From contig DASWMJ010000030.1 of the NCBI GenBank assembly GCA_036399775.1, positions 62,001-126,000 on the forward strand: a DNA stretch of 64,000 nucleotides, in the 5' to 3' direction. How positions within the stretch are numbered: position 1 is the first letter of the stretch; every line of letters starts with the position of its first letter. Below the pieces are notes generated by a model, which was not told the DNA's origin, did no database searches, and was given only the letters and a program-made list of their open reading frames with translations. Made by a program: the position numbers and the translations under genes. The DNA comes from JADMIH01 sp036399775 (GTDB lineage: Bacteria > Chloroflexota > Chloroflexia > QHBQ01 > JADMIH01). Below are positions 24,943 to 35,099 of this stretch, in pieces.

Positions 24943-27900
24943 ATGGTGCGCACCCAGGATCGTATAGCAACCCCTTCATCTGCGTTGCCACGCGCCGAGG
25001 AGCAGGCGGCGAGTTTCCGTTACTACCCTCTCTCTCTATCTCAACAGCGTATATGGGCTTTGGACCAGCTTTCGCCAGGCAGCGCGCAGCATAACGTTCA
25101 CACTGCTTACAGGCTGGCCGGACCCCTCGACCCGTATCTGTTGGAACGCTGCCTCAACGAGATCGCCTGGCGCTATGACGTTTTGCGGGCCAGCTTCCAG
25201 GTGGTTGATGGGCGGCCCGTTCAAGCCGTAGACCCCTCTTTAGCTGTCTCGCTGCTTTTATCGGACCTTAGCGGTTTCCCTGAAGCAGAGCGGGAGGCGG
25301 GGCGGCTGGCGAAGGAAGAAGCGCAGCGCCCGTTCGACCTGAGCCGGGGGCCATTGATGCGGGCTGGCTTGTTGCGGCTTGGAGAGCAGGAGCACGTGTT
25401 ACTCCTGACGGCGCACGAGATCGTCTTCGATGGGTGGTCCGTGAGGGTGCTGTTTCAGGAGTTGGCCGCGATTTACAAGGCCCTCGCTGATGAGGAATCC
25501 CCTTCGCTCCCCAGCTTGCCGGTGCAATACGCGGACTACGCCGCCGGGCAGCAAGAGTGGCTGCGGGGTGACGATGCCAGCGCGCAATTAGCCTACTGGA
25601 AGCGTCAATTGAGTGGCGGCCTCCCGGCGCTCGACCTGCCCGCCGACAGGCCCAGGCCGCCTATGCAGACGTACCGGGGGGCGCAGCAATCGTTGGATTT
25701 ACCCTCTCATTTGGCAGGTGCGCTCAAGACGCTGAGCAGGTCGGAGGGAGCGGACCTGTTCGTCACGCTGCTTGGTGCCTTCAAGGTGTTGCTCTATCGC
25801 TACACCGGGCAGAGCGACGTCGTGGTAGGCTCGCCCATCGCGGGGCGTACCCGGCCTGAAGTAGAAGACGCTATCGGCCCGTTCGCGAATACGCTGGTGT
25901 TGCGGACCATGCTGGACGGCAATCTTAGCTTTCGGGAGTTGCTGAGGCGCGAGCAAGAGGTAGTCTCGGAGGCACGCGCCAACCAGGATATGCCGTTCGA
26001 GAAGCTGGTAGAGGAGCTACAGCCTGAGCGCGATTTGAGCCGCACGCCGTTGTTCGCAGTGACTTTTGCGCTCGAAGACACACCGCCCGACCTGGACCTG
26101 CCCGGTCTGACCGCCAGCCCTATCGACGTTGGTGCCGAAACCGCGAAGTACGACCTCTCCCTGTCTATGGTTGAGGGCGAGGGTGGCCTGGCGGGGCGGT
26201 TGGAGTACAGCACAGACCTGTTTGACGATACAACTATCGCTCGAATGTCAGGGCATTTCACGACCTTGCTAGAAAGTATCGTCTCCGACCCTGACCGCGC
26301 CATTTCACAGCTACCCTTGATGGCGCAAGAGGAGCGGCGGCAGTTATTGGTCGAGTGGAACGACACCCAGAGCGCAACGCCCATCCCCTGGCAGTGCATA
26401 CACGAACTTGTAGAGCAGCAGGTGGAGAGGACGCCCGGCGCGGTGGCGGCAAGCTTCAAGGGCGAGGAGTGGACGTACCGGCAGCTAAACAGTAGGGCTA
26501 ACAGGCTGGCGCGCCATTTGCGGGAGCTTGGGGTTGGGCCGGAGGTGCCGGTGGGCGTTTGCGTGGAGCGCTCTCTCAGCATGGTGGCCGCGCTGCTGGG
26601 GGTGCTAAAGGCGGGTGGGGCATACGTGCCGTTGGACCCGGCTTACCCCCAAGACCGCCTGGCCTTTATGCTGGCCGACTCGCAGGCCCCCGTGTTGCTG
26701 ACGCAGCAAGGGTTGGCAGGGCAGTTGCCTGAGCATGGGGCGACTGTCGTGTATCTCGATGGTTGGTGGGAGGGTGCTGGCGAGGAGGACGAGGTAAATC
26801 TTGCCAGTGGGGTAAAGCCCGACAGCCTGGCGTACATCCTCTATACTTCCGGCTCAACCGGACGCCCGAAGGGAGTGAGCATCGAGCATAAGAGTGCGAT
26901 TGCACTTATAGTGTGGGCAACGCAGCTTTACACGCCCGAAGAGCTTTCCAGGGTGCTGGCCTCGACTTCGATCTCCTTCGACCTGTCGGTGTTCGAATTG
27001 TTTGTGACGTTGAGTTGTGGGGGTCGGGTTGTGCTGGTGGAGAACGCGCTGCACCTGCCTTCTCTTGCGCCGGGCGAGTACGTCACCCTGGTAAATACCG
27101 TGCCATCCGCAATTGCCGAGCTATTGCGGACAGATGGCGTGCCAGCGTCGGTGCGCGTGGTCAACCTCGCCGGAGAGCCTTTGCAGCAAACCATCGTGCA
27201 GCAGCTATATGAGCGAGTGCCGGGGTGCCGGGTGTTCAACCTGTACGGGCCGACGGAGGACACTACTTACTCTACCTTCGCGCTGATGGAGAAGGGGAGC
27301 GCGCGATTGCCGCATATCGGGAGGCCCATCGCCAACAGCCAGGTCTATTTGCTGGACCGCCTTATGCAGCCGGTGCCGGTGGGCGTGCCGGGCGAGCTAT
27401 ACATGGGAGGTGCTGGGCTGGCGCGGGGCTACCTGAAGCGCCCGGACCTCACAGCCGAACGGTTCGTGCCCAACCCCTTTGTTAGTACCGAGTACCGAGT
27501 ACCGAGTACCGAGTCAATTACGAATTACGAATTACGAATTACGAATGCAGTGGGCGGGGAGAGGCTGTATAAGACGGGAGATATGGCGGCTTATCTGCCT
27601 GATGGGAATATACAGTTCCTCGGACGGTTGGACCACCAGGTGAAGTTGCGGGGCTTTCGTATAGAGTTGGGGGAGATCGAGGCGGTGTTGAGGCAGCATT
27701 TTGCTGTCCGGGATGCGGTGCTTATGGTGAGGGAGGATGTTGGGGGAGATAAGCGGTTGGTGGCTTACGTGGTGGCTGGTCAGGCTATCACGCCTGCTGA
27801 TCTGCGCGGTTATTTGAGGGAGCATGTGCCGGAGTACATGGTGCCGTCGGCCTTCGTCCTGCTGGAGAAGCTGCCTCTCACGCCCAACGGCAAGTTAGAC

Positions 27901-30900
27901 CGGAGAGCACTACCCGCGCCCGAATTGGATAGGGGGGACGGCAGGGAGTACGTCGCCCCGCGCGGCCCGGTGGAAGAGGCGTTGGTGGGTATATGGGCCT
28001 CGGTGCTTGGCGTTGAGCGGGTGGGAGTACATGACAACTTCTTCGAGTTGGGCGGGCATTCGCTCCTCGCGACGCAGGCGCTATCCAGGGTGCGCGACGT
28101 GTTGCACGTGGAGATACCTCTGCGCCGCATCTTCGAGACGCCTACCGTAGCTAAATTGGGCGAGAGCGTAGAGGCAGCCTTGAAGGGGGGTTCAGCCGCG
28201 CCTGCCCCGCCTGTACAGCGTATGCAGCGTACCGGGGACCTGCCCCTCTCCTTCGCGCAGCAGAGGCTGTGGTTCCTCGACCAGTGGATGCCCGCCAGCG
28301 CTGCCTACACCATCCCCGTCGTGATGCGCCTGGATGGGCCGTTGGATGAAGACGCGCTCAAGGCTAGCATCAATGCCATCGTCGGGCGGCACGAAGCGTT
28401 GCGGACTACTTTTGAGGTGGTGGGGGACCGCCCGACGCAAGTGATTGCCCCTACCCTGGATGTGGCGTTGCCCCTGGTGGACCTGAGCAGCCTACCCGGC
28501 GAGGCCAGGCAAGCGGAGGCCCAACGGCGGGTCAGAGAGGAAGCGCAACGCCCCTTCGACCTGGCGCGCGGCCCCTTGCTGCGGGCTAATTTGCTGCGCC
28601 TGGGAGAGAGGGAGCACCTGCTGGTGCTGGTGATGCACCATATAGTATCCGACGGCTGGTCTATGGGCGTATTGACGCAGGAGTTGGCCGAGTTGTACAG
28701 GGCGTTTGCCGCCGGGGAGAAGCCATACCTCCATGACTTGCCCGTGCAGTACGCGGACTACGCGCTCTGGCAACGGGAGTGGCTGCAAGGCGAGGCTCTA
28801 CAGGCGCAACTTGATTATTGGAAGGGGCAACTGGCGGGCGCGCCTTCCGTCATTGAGCTGCCTACCGACCGCCCGCGCTCGCCCATGCTCAGCTATCGTG
28901 GGGCCAGGGAGGTACAACTCCTTCCCGGTGACCTGGCTTCAGATTTGAAAGCCTTCAGCCAGCGCGAAGGGGTGACGTTCTTCATGACGCTGCTGGCGGC
29001 GTTCGGGGCGCTGCTGCATCGCTACACCGGGCAGACCGATATAGTAGTAGGCTCGCCCATCGCCAACCGCACACGGCCTGAGATAGAGGGGCTGATAGGG
29101 TTCTTCGTCAACACTCTCGTTTTGCGCACCGACATGCGGGGCGACCCTACCTTTCGGGAGTTGCTTCACAGGGTAAGGGAAATGGCGCTTGGGGCATACG
29201 CCCACCAGGACTTACCCTTCGACAGGCTGGTGGAGGAGCTACACCCTGAGCGCAACCAGGGCATCCACCCGGTATTCCAGGTGGCCTTCGTGCTACAGAA
29301 CGCGCCCGTAGTGCCCCTGCAACTGCGCGACCTGAGCCTCACGAGCGTCGAGATTGACAAAGTTGACATGGGCGCGTCGCGGTTCGACCTGTTGCTCATC
29401 GTGGAAGAGACGGAAGAGGGGCTTTCGGTGGAGGTGGAGTATAACACCGACCTGTTCGACGCCACGACTATCAGCCGCATGCTGGGTCACTACAGGACCG
29501 TACTGGAAGGCGCAGTTGAGGAATGCGAGCAGCAGGTGTCGAAGCTGCCCCTGCTGGGGGAGGCCGAGCGGTGGCAACTGCTGGTGGAGTGGAACGATAC
29601 TCGCACGGACTACCCGCGAGACGAGTGCATACACCGCTTGTTCGAGCAGCAGGCGCGGCAAACGCCCGGTGCCATCGCGCTCGTCTTCGGGGAAGAGAGC
29701 CGGACCTACCGAGAGCTAAATGAGCGCGCCAACCAGCTTGCACACTACCTGAGAGAGATGGGAGTAGGGCCGGAGACCCTGGTGGGCGTGTGCATGGACC
29801 GCTCCATAGATATGGTCGTCGCGCTGCTGGGTATCCTCAAAGCGGGTGGGGCATACGTGCCGTTGGACCCGACTTATCCGCAAGAGCGCCTGCGCTTTAT
29901 GATAGATGACACCCAGATCTTGCTCTTGCTGACCCAATCTTCCCTGGCGGAAAAGATGTCGGCGTATGGCGTGCGAACCGTGTGCCTGGAGACGGATTGG
30001 GGCGATATTGCGCGACATAGTACCGAGGACCTTCCCGGCGACGTGGCGGCAGAGAACCTGGCATACGTGATGTACACCTCCGGCTCTACCGGGCAGCCAA
30101 AGGGGATAGGCGCGACGCACCGGGGCGTGGTCCGCCTCGTGAAAAACACCAACTTCGCGGACATCTCCTCAAACCAGGTATTTTTACTCTTCGCGCCGAT
30201 CTCCTTCGACGCATCTACGCTCGAAATCTGGGGCAGCCTGCTCAACGGAGCGCGCCTGGCGATCTACCCTTCCGCCGACGTGCCCCTACTAGAAGATTTG
30301 AGCAGCGCGGTCCGAAAGTACGGTGTGACTACCCTGTGGCTCACGACGGGGCTGTTCCACCAGATGGTAGAGAGCGGCAACCTGCGCGGGCTGACGCATC
30401 TGCGCCAGGTGATGACGGGCGGCGACGTGCTATCGGCCCCCCACGTCAGGAGAGCTATCCAGCAACTCCGCGAGTCGAGTGAAGGCGAAAGTGGGGGCAG
30501 CGTGCTTATCACGGCTTACGGCCCCACGGAGAACACCACCTTTACCACCTGCTCCCACCCCATGACCCACCCATCGCAGGTAGGCGACTCCGTCACCATT
30601 GGGAGGCCCATCGCCAACACGCAAGTCTACCTGCTGGACCGCCATATGCAGCCCGTACCCATAGGAGTGCCCGGCGAGCTATACACCGGGGGTGATGGCC
30701 TGGCGCGCGGCTACCTCAACCGGCCAGAGCTAACAGCCGAGCGGTTCGTCCCAAATCCCTTTGCCAGTACCGAGTACCGAGTACCGAGTACCGAGTCATC
30801 CTCACATTCCGCACTCGGTACTCGGTACTCGGTACTCGGTACTCGGTTGTACAGGACGGGCGATTTGGCGCGCTACCTGCCGGACGGTAGTATGGAGTTC

Positions 30901-31620
30901 ATGGGGCGCATTGACCACCAGGTAAAGCTCAGGGGCTTCCGCATCGAGTTGGGCGAGATAGAGGCGGTGCTGGCTCAATACCCCTCTGTGCGGGATGTCG
31001 TGGTGATTGCCAGGGAGCGCCAGGACGCTCAGGGTGACAAGCTGTTGATAGCCTATATAGTGGGCGACCCTCGACGGGGCCAACCCCCAACGTCGAGTGA
31101 GTTACGGCAATACTTGAGGGAGAAACTGCCTGATTACATGGTGCCCTCGGCCTTCGTGCTGTTGGATGAGATGCCACTCACGCCCAACGGAAAGATAGAC
31201 CGCCGCGCCCTCCCTGCGCCGGAGTTGGGCAGCGCGGAGGGAGATGAGGGGTACGTAGCGCCGCGCGACCTGGTTGAGGAGGCGATTGCCGCGATATGGG
31301 TCTCCGTGCTTGGCATCGAGCACGTAGGCGTGCATGACAGCTTCTTCGAGGTGGGCGGGCACTCGCTGGCGGCTACGCAGGTGGTGTCGCGGGTGCGAGA
31401 GGCGTTGCGCGTGGAGCTACCCCTGCGCCGCCTGTTTGAGACGCCTACGATAGAGGGGCTGGCTAGTGCGGTTACCGAGATGCAGAGCGACGCGCAAAAG
31501 GGCATGACGACTATCAGCAGAGTGAGCATAGGGGTAGAGGAAGAGCTACCGGCGGACCTGGACCAGCTTTCGGACGAGGAAGTGGAAGCGCTGCTGCGAG
31601 AAATGATGGCGGGCCAGTAA
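24943..31620 (+). CDS. NRPS subunit 1, modules 1-2 (C-A-T-C-A-T)
   Basis: A 2225-residue synthetase starting at ATG 24943 behind GGAGG. Domains: C1 (~25-460), A1 (~485-990), T1 (GGHSL, Ser1040), C2 (~1100-1540), A2 (~1555-2090), T2 (GGHSL, Ser2141), and an acidic helical tail (LDQLSDEEVEALLREMMAGQ) that resembles a docking element. The pocket read from A1 is DLFNNALTYK, which I recognise as an alanine code. A2 reads DALWMGATFK, close to the valine code DAFWIGGTFK. C1 has HExxxDG (His158, Glu159) instead of HHxxxDG, so its catalytic second His is missing; C2 keeps HHIVSDG. Both A domains carry a heptad-encoded insert (residues ~847-868 and ~1941-1969). No epimerase. It probably starts the peptide. 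C1 may be silent, or serve as a non-catalytic starter domain. Confidence 0.95.
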   Translation: MVRTQDRIATPSSALPRAEEQAASFRYYPLSLSQQRIWALDQLSPGSAQHNVHTAYRLAGPLDPYLLERCLNEIAWRYDVLRASFQVVDGRPVQAVDPSLAVSLLLSDLSGFPEAEREAGRLAKEEAQRPFDLSRGPLMRAGLLRLGEQEHVLLLTAHEIVFDGWSVRVLFQELAAIYKALADEESPSLPSLPVQYADYAAGQQEWLRGDDASAQLAYWKRQLSGGLPALDLPADRPRPPMQTYRGAQQSLDLPSHLAGALKTLSRSEGADLFVTLLGAFKVLLYRYTGQSDVVVGSPIAGRTRPEVEDAIGPFANTLVLRTMLDGNLSFRELLRREQEVVSEARANQDMPFEKLVEELQPERDLSRTPLFAVTFALEDTPPDLDLPGLTASPIDVGAETAKYDLSLSMVEGEGGLAGRLEYSTDLFDDTTIARMSGHFTTLLESIVSDPDRAISQLPLMAQEERRQLLVEWNDTQSATPIPWQCIHELVEQQVERTPGAVAASFKGEEWTYRQLNSRANRLARHLRELGVGPEVPVGVCVERSLSMVAALLGVLKAGGAYVPLDPAYPQDRLAFMLADSQAPVLLTQQGLAGQLPEHGATVVYLDGWWEGAGEEDEVNLASGVKPDSLAYILYTSGSTGRPKGVSIEHKSAIALIVWATQLYTPEELSRVLASTSISFDLSVFELFVTLSCGGRVVLVENALHLPSLAPGEYVTLVNTVPSAIAELLRTDGVPASVRVVNLAGEPLQQTIVQQLYERVPGCRVFNLYGPTEDTTYSTFALMEKGSARLPHIGRPIANSQVYLLDRLMQPVPVGVPGELYMGGAGLARGYLKRPDLTAERFVPNPFVSTEYRVPSTESITNYELRITNAVGGERLYKTGDMAAYLPDGNIQFLGRLDHQVKLRGFRIELGEIEAVLRQHFAVRDAVLMVREDVGGDKRLVAYVVAGQAITPADLRGYLREHVPEYMVPSAFVLLEKLPLTPNGKLDRRALPAPELDRGDGREYVAPRGPVEEALVGIWASVLGVERVGVHDNFFELGGHSLLATQALSRVRDVLHVEIPLRRIFETPTVAKLGESVEAALKGGSAAPAPPVQRMQRTGDLPLSFAQQRLWFLDQWMPASAAYTIPVVMRLDGPLDEDALKASINAIVGRHEALRTTFEVVGDRPTQVIAPTLDVALPLVDLSSLPGEARQAEAQRRVREEAQRPFDLARGPLLRANLLRLGEREHLLVLVMHHIVSDGWSMGVLTQELAELYRAFAAGEKPYLHDLPVQYADYALWQREWLQGEALQAQLDYWKGQLAGAPSVIELPTDRPRSPMLSYRGAREVQLLPGDLASDLKAFSQREGVTFFMTLLAAFGALLHRYTGQTDIVVGSPIANRTRPEIEGLIGFFVNTLVLRTDMRGDPTFRELLHRVREMALGAYAHQDLPFDRLVEELHPERNQGIHPVFQVAFVLQNAPVVPLQLRDLSLTSVEIDKVDMGASRFDLLLIVEETEEGLSVEVEYNTDLFDATTISRMLGHYRTVLEGAVEECEQQVSKLPLLGEAERWQLLVEWNDTRTDYPRDECIHRLFEQQARQTPGAIALVFGEESRTYRELNERANQLAHYLREMGVGPETLVGVCMDRSIDMVVALLGILKAGGAYVPLDPTYPQERLRFMIDDTQILLLLTQSSLAEKMSAYGVRTVCLETDWGDIARHSTEDLPGDVAAENLAYVMYTSGSTGQPKGIGATHRGVVRLVKNTNFADISSNQVFLLFAPISFDASTLEIWGSLLNGARLAIYPSADVPLLEDLSSAVRKYGVTTLWLTTGLFHQMVESGNLRGLTHLRQVMTGGDVLSAPHVRRAIQQLRESSEGESGGSVLITAYGPTENTTFTTCSHPMTHPSQVGDSVTIGRPIANTQVYLLDRHMQPVPIGVPGELYTGGDGLARGYLNRPELTAERFVPNPFASTEYRVPSTESSSHSALGTRYSVLGTRLYRTGDLARYLPDGSMEFMGRIDHQVKLRGFRIELGEIEAVLAQYPSVRDVVVIARERQDAQGDKLLIAYIVGDPRRGQPPTSSELRQYLREKLPDYMVPSAFVLLDEMPLTPNGKIDRRALPAPELGSAEGDEGYVAPRDLVEEAIAAIWVSVLGIEHVGVHDSFFEVGGHSLAATQVVSRVREALRVELPLRRLFETPTIEGLASAVTEMQSDAQKGMTTISRVSIGVEEELPADLDQLSDEEVEALLREMMAGQ
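27483..27545 (+). repeat. Heptad insert in A1 (GAGTACC + TTACGAA)
   Basis: Nine contiguous 7-base units, 63 bases or 21 codons: TAGTACC, three GAGTACC, GAGTCAA, then four TTACGAA. It encodes STEYRVPSTESITNYELRIT between NPFV and the A7 motif region (RLYKTGD). Both words also occur between genes (10389-10493; 62089-62154). Confidence 0.95.
30765..30848 (+). repeat. Heptad insert in A2 (GAGTACC ... CTCGGTA hairpin)
   Basis: Twelve 7-base units, 84 bases or 28 codons: CAGTACC, three GAGTACC, GAGTCAT, CCTCACA, TTCCGCA, four CTCGGTA, CTCGGTT. CTCGGTA is the rotated reverse complement of GAGTACC, so the insert is a hairpin inside a coding region. It encodes STEYRVPSTESSSHSALGTR and onward to RLYRTGD. 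Confidence 0.95.
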
Positions 31621-31625
31621 GGGTT

Positions 31626-34600
31626 ATGCCTATGAGCGCTACAGACAGACCATTCGCGGACCTGTCGCCTCAAGAGAAGCGCGCCCTCCTCGCGCGCCAG
31701 CTTCGGGAGAGGGCCGCCGCTCCCAGGCGCTACCCCCTGTCGTTCGCCCAGCAGCGGCTGTGGTTCCTCGACCGCATGGAGGAGGGGAGCGCGTTCTACA
31801 ACGTGTCGTTCGCCACACGGCTGCGCGGGCCGCTCGATGTGGGGGCGTTGGAGCGCGGCATCAACGAGATAGCGCGCAGGCATGATACCCTGCGGACCAG
31901 TTTCGTGATGGAGGGGGAGCAGCCTGTGCAGGTGGTCGCGCCCGAAGTGGATTTGCCACTGACGCTAGTAGATTTGAGCCACCTGCCCGCCCAGGAGCGC
32001 GAGAAGGCGAGCCGGGAGAGGCTGACCCAGGAGGCGCAGCGCCCTTTTGATTTGGCGCAAGGCCGGTTGATACGCGCTCTCCTGGTGCGGCTGGGTGAGG
32101 ATAAACATCTCTTCCTGGTGACGATGCACCACATCATCTCGGATGGGTGGTCGTCCGGCATTTTCCATGACGAACTGCAAGCGTTATATACAGCCTTCAC
32201 CGAGGGCAGGCCATCGTCGCTCCCCAGGCTGCCTATCCAGTATGGTGACTACGCCGTTTGGCAGCGCGAGCGACTGCAAGGTGAGGCCCTGCAAACCCAG
32301 CTAGATTACTGGGTGGGGCAACTCAGGGACGCTCCACCCCTGCTCGAACTGCCTACAGACCGCCCGCGCCCACCGTCGCAGACGTACAGGGGCGCTACGC
32401 AGGTTGCCGATCTTCCCCCGGAACTGCTCCTCAAGCTGGAAGACCTGGCCAAGAGGGAGGGCGTCACTTTCTTCATGACGCTGCTGGCGGCGTTCCAGGT
32501 GCTGCTCTACAGATACACGGGCATGGACGAAATTATAGTGGGCGCGCCGATTGCGGGGCGCACCCAGGCCGAGGTTGAAGGGCTGATAGGCTTCTTCGCA
32601 AATACTCTCGTGCTGAGAACCGACCTGGGCGGCGCGCCCACTTTCCGCGAATTGCTGGGCAGGGTGCGCGAGACGGCCCTGGGTGCGTACGCCCACCAGG
32701 AGATGCCCTTCGAGCGGCTGGTGGAGGAGCTACAGCCGGAGCGGAACCTTAGCTATAACCCGCTCTTCCAGGTGATATTCGGGCTTGAGAACACCCCCCG
32801 GCCCGTGCGGGAGCGTTCGGGGCTGGTCTTCGACCCTGCCTTCTTCGATGGCGGCACGTCCGTAGTTGACCTGACTCTCACGATAACGGACACGCTCCAG
32901 GGCACGCAGGCGCATGCCGAATACAGCACAGACCTGTTCGATGAGGGCACGATAGCCCGCCTGCTGGGACATTACCGGACGCTCCTGGAGGCCGTGGTGG
33001 ACGACCCGCAGGCCCGCATCACCCACCTGCCTATGCTCACGAAGGAGGAGCGACACAGGTTGCTGCTGGAGTGGAACGGCACGCAAAGGGACTACCCGCG
33101 AGACACATGCATGCACCAGCTTTTCGCGGAGCAGGCGAAGCGAGTGCCCGACAAGGTTGCGCTGGTGTTTGGCGATGAGAGGCTCACCTATAGAGAGTTG
33201 GACGAACGGGCGAACAGGCTGGCCCGCTACCTGCGCGGCATGGGGGTGGGGCCGGAGACGCTGGTGGGCATATGCGTGGAACGCTCCGTTGGGATGGTGG
33301 TCGGCGTGCTGGGCATCCTCAAGGCGGGTGGGGCATACGTGCCCCTCGACCCCGTGTACCCGCAGGACCGGCTGGCCTATATGCTGCAAGATTCGGGGGC
33401 GGGCGTGTTGCTCACGGAAGAGGGGCGGGCGGGACTCGCCCAGGAAGCGTCCGGCCCCGGCATGCGAACGGTGCTGCTCGACCGCGATTGGGACGAAATT
33501 GAGAAGCAACAGGCGGATGACCCCGGCGTGGAGGTTGGCCCGGACAACCTGGCCTATGTCATTTATACATCCGGCTCTACGGGCAGGCCAAAGGGGGTGC
33601 AGGTGCCGCACCGCGCCCTCACCAATCACCTCTGGTCCATGAAGGACGAGCCTGGATTGTCGGGGGAGGACGTGCTGCTTGCCGTTACCTCCCTTTCGTT
33701 CGACATAGCCGCCCTGGAATTGTACCTGCCCCTCGTCGTGGGGGCTACCCTCGTGCTGGCGAGCGGGGAGACAGCCGCCGATGGGCTGTTGCTGGGCAGG
33801 GAGATCGCGGATAAGGGCGTCACGGCCATGCAGGGCACGCCTTCGACGTGGCGGCTCCTGCTCATAGCGGATGCGTGGCCCGCCCAGGCAGCCGGCAAGC
33901 TGAAGGCTCTGTGCGGAGGGGAAGCTATGCCCCTTGGCCTGGCAGAGGAATTATGCGGGCGGGCGGGCCAGGTCTGGAACATGTATGGCCCCACCGAGAC
34001 GTGCATCTGGTCCACCACTCAGAAGGTGGAGCTAGCGGGCCGAGACAATAGAAAGAGCGCGGCTGCGGTGAGCATAGGCAGGCCCATCGCCAACACGCAA
34101 GTCTACCTATTAGACCGCGATATGCAGCCGGTACCCGTAGGAGTGCCCGGCGAACTATACATAGGTGGTGATGGCCTGGCGCGGGGCTACCTGGGCAGGC
34201 CCGACCTGACGGCTGAACGCTTCACACCCAACCCCTTCGTTAGTACCGAGTACCGAGTACCGAGTACCGAGCTAACTCAGCACTCAGCACTCGCCACTCG
34301 TCTCTACAGGGCGGGGGATCTAGCGCGGTACCTGCCGGACGGGCGTATCGAGTTTCTGAGGCGGATTGACCACCAGGTGAAGGTGAGGGGCTTCCGTATC
34401 GAGCTGGGGGAGATAGAGGATGCGCTGGGGCAGCACCCGGCGGTGCGCGAAGCGGTGGCGGTGGTTCGGAGCGGCTGGGACGCGGGCGGGCAGGAGGACA
34501 GGCGGCTGGTGGCGTATGTGGTGGCGCAGCCGGGCGAGGCACCGTCGTCGGCACAGTTGCGCGCTCACCTGCAAACGAGGCTGCCCGAATATATGATACC

Positions 34601-35099
34601 GCCTACCTTCGTACTCCTTGAGGAGATGCCGCGCACGCCCAACGGCAAGGTGGACCGCAAGGCCCTGCCCGACCCCGGCAGCGCAGGCGGCTCGGCTAGG
34701 CGGGGCGCGTATATCCCGCCGCGCACGCCCCTGGAAGCGCAACTGGCGGAGGTATGGGCGGACGTGTTACAAAAGGAGCGCATAGGGGTGACCGACAGCT
34801 TCTTCGCGCTGGGAGGCCATTCGCTCTCTGCCATGCTGATGGTGTCGAGGGTGCGCAACACTATGGGCCTCGAATTGCCTCTGCGCAGCCTCTTCGAGAC
34901 GCCGACGATTGAGGGCCTGGGCCTGGCGATAACGCGGGCGCAGCAAAAGGTGGGGCAGGAGCAGGTCCCTCCCCCCATCACGGCTTTAGCCAGGGAAAGC
35001 GAAGGGGAAGATGAGGCATTAGACGTGAACGACCTCTCCGGCGAGGAGATTGACCTGCTTCTCAATGCTTACGCGAAAGAAAGTAGCCCGAATGAATAG
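31626..35099 (+). CDS. NRPS subunit 2, module 3 (C-A-T), glycine-type
   Basis: A 1157-residue single module, 5 bases after subunit 1. A short basic N-terminal helix (LSPQEKRALLARQLRERAAA) looks like a docking or linker segment. C (~40-470) has an intact MHHIISDGWSS. A (~490-1000) gives the pocket DILQLGMIWK, one change from the glycine code DILQLGLIWK, so glycine is the likely substrate. T has GGHSL with Ser1066. The acidic tail (VNDLSGEEIDLLLNAYAKES) again resembles a docking motif. The heptad insert lies at residues ~872-893. ATG 31626 or 31632 could be used; GTAAGGG precedes both. The last 8 bases overlap the next gene, so all four synthetase genes are probably translationally linked. Confidence 0.95.
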   Translation: MPMSATDRPFADLSPQEKRALLARQLRERAAAPRRYPLSFAQQRLWFLDRMEEGSAFYNVSFATRLRGPLDVGALERGINEIARRHDTLRTSFVMEGEQPVQVVAPEVDLPLTLVDLSHLPAQEREKASRERLTQEAQRPFDLAQGRLIRALLVRLGEDKHLFLVTMHHIISDGWSSGIFHDELQALYTAFTEGRPSSLPRLPIQYGDYAVWQRERLQGEALQTQLDYWVGQLRDAPPLLELPTDRPRPPSQTYRGATQVADLPPELLLKLEDLAKREGVTFFMTLLAAFQVLLYRYTGMDEIIVGAPIAGRTQAEVEGLIGFFANTLVLRTDLGGAPTFRELLGRVRETALGAYAHQEMPFERLVEELQPERNLSYNPLFQVIFGLENTPRPVRERSGLVFDPAFFDGGTSVVDLTLTITDTLQGTQAHAEYSTDLFDEGTIARLLGHYRTLLEAVVDDPQARITHLPMLTKEERHRLLLEWNGTQRDYPRDTCMHQLFAEQAKRVPDKVALVFGDERLTYRELDERANRLARYLRGMGVGPETLVGICVERSVGMVVGVLGILKAGGAYVPLDPVYPQDRLAYMLQDSGAGVLLTEEGRAGLAQEASGPGMRTVLLDRDWDEIEKQQADDPGVEVGPDNLAYVIYTSGSTGRPKGVQVPHRALTNHLWSMKDEPGLSGEDVLLAVTSLSFDIAALELYLPLVVGATLVLASGETAADGLLLGREIADKGVTAMQGTPSTWRLLLIADAWPAQAAGKLKALCGGEAMPLGLAEELCGRAGQVWNMYGPTETCIWSTTQKVELAGRDNRKSAAAVSIGRPIANTQVYLLDRDMQPVPVGVPGELYIGGDGLARGYLGRPDLTAERFTPNPFVSTEYRVPSTELTQHSALATRLYRAGDLARYLPDGRIEFLRRIDHQVKVRGFRIELGEIEDALGQHPAVREAVAVVRSGWDAGGQEDRRLVAYVVAQPGEAPSSAQLRAHLQTRLPEYMIPPTFVLLEEMPRTPNGKVDRKALPDPGSAGGSARRGAYIPPRTPLEAQLAEVWADVLQKERIGVTDSFFALGGHSLSAMLMVSRVRNTMGLELPLRSLFETPTIEGLGLAITRAQQKVGQEQVPPPITALARESEGEDEALDVNDLSGEEIDLLLNAYAKESSPNE
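34241..34303 (+). repeat. Heptad insert in A3 (GAGTACC + CTCAGCA)
   Basis: Nine 7-base units, 63 bases or 21 codons: TAGTACC, three GAGTACC, GAGCTAA, two CTCAGCA, CTCGCCA, CTCGTCT. CTCAGCA is the rotated complement of the GAGTGCT word of the 10.4-kb intergenic array. It encodes STEYRVPSTELTQHSALATR. Confidence 0.95.

Noticed and set aside
25800..26582. 260-codon antisense frame in NRPS subunit 1
   Set aside because: Low-complexity Ser/Arg-rich shadow of C and A domain codons.
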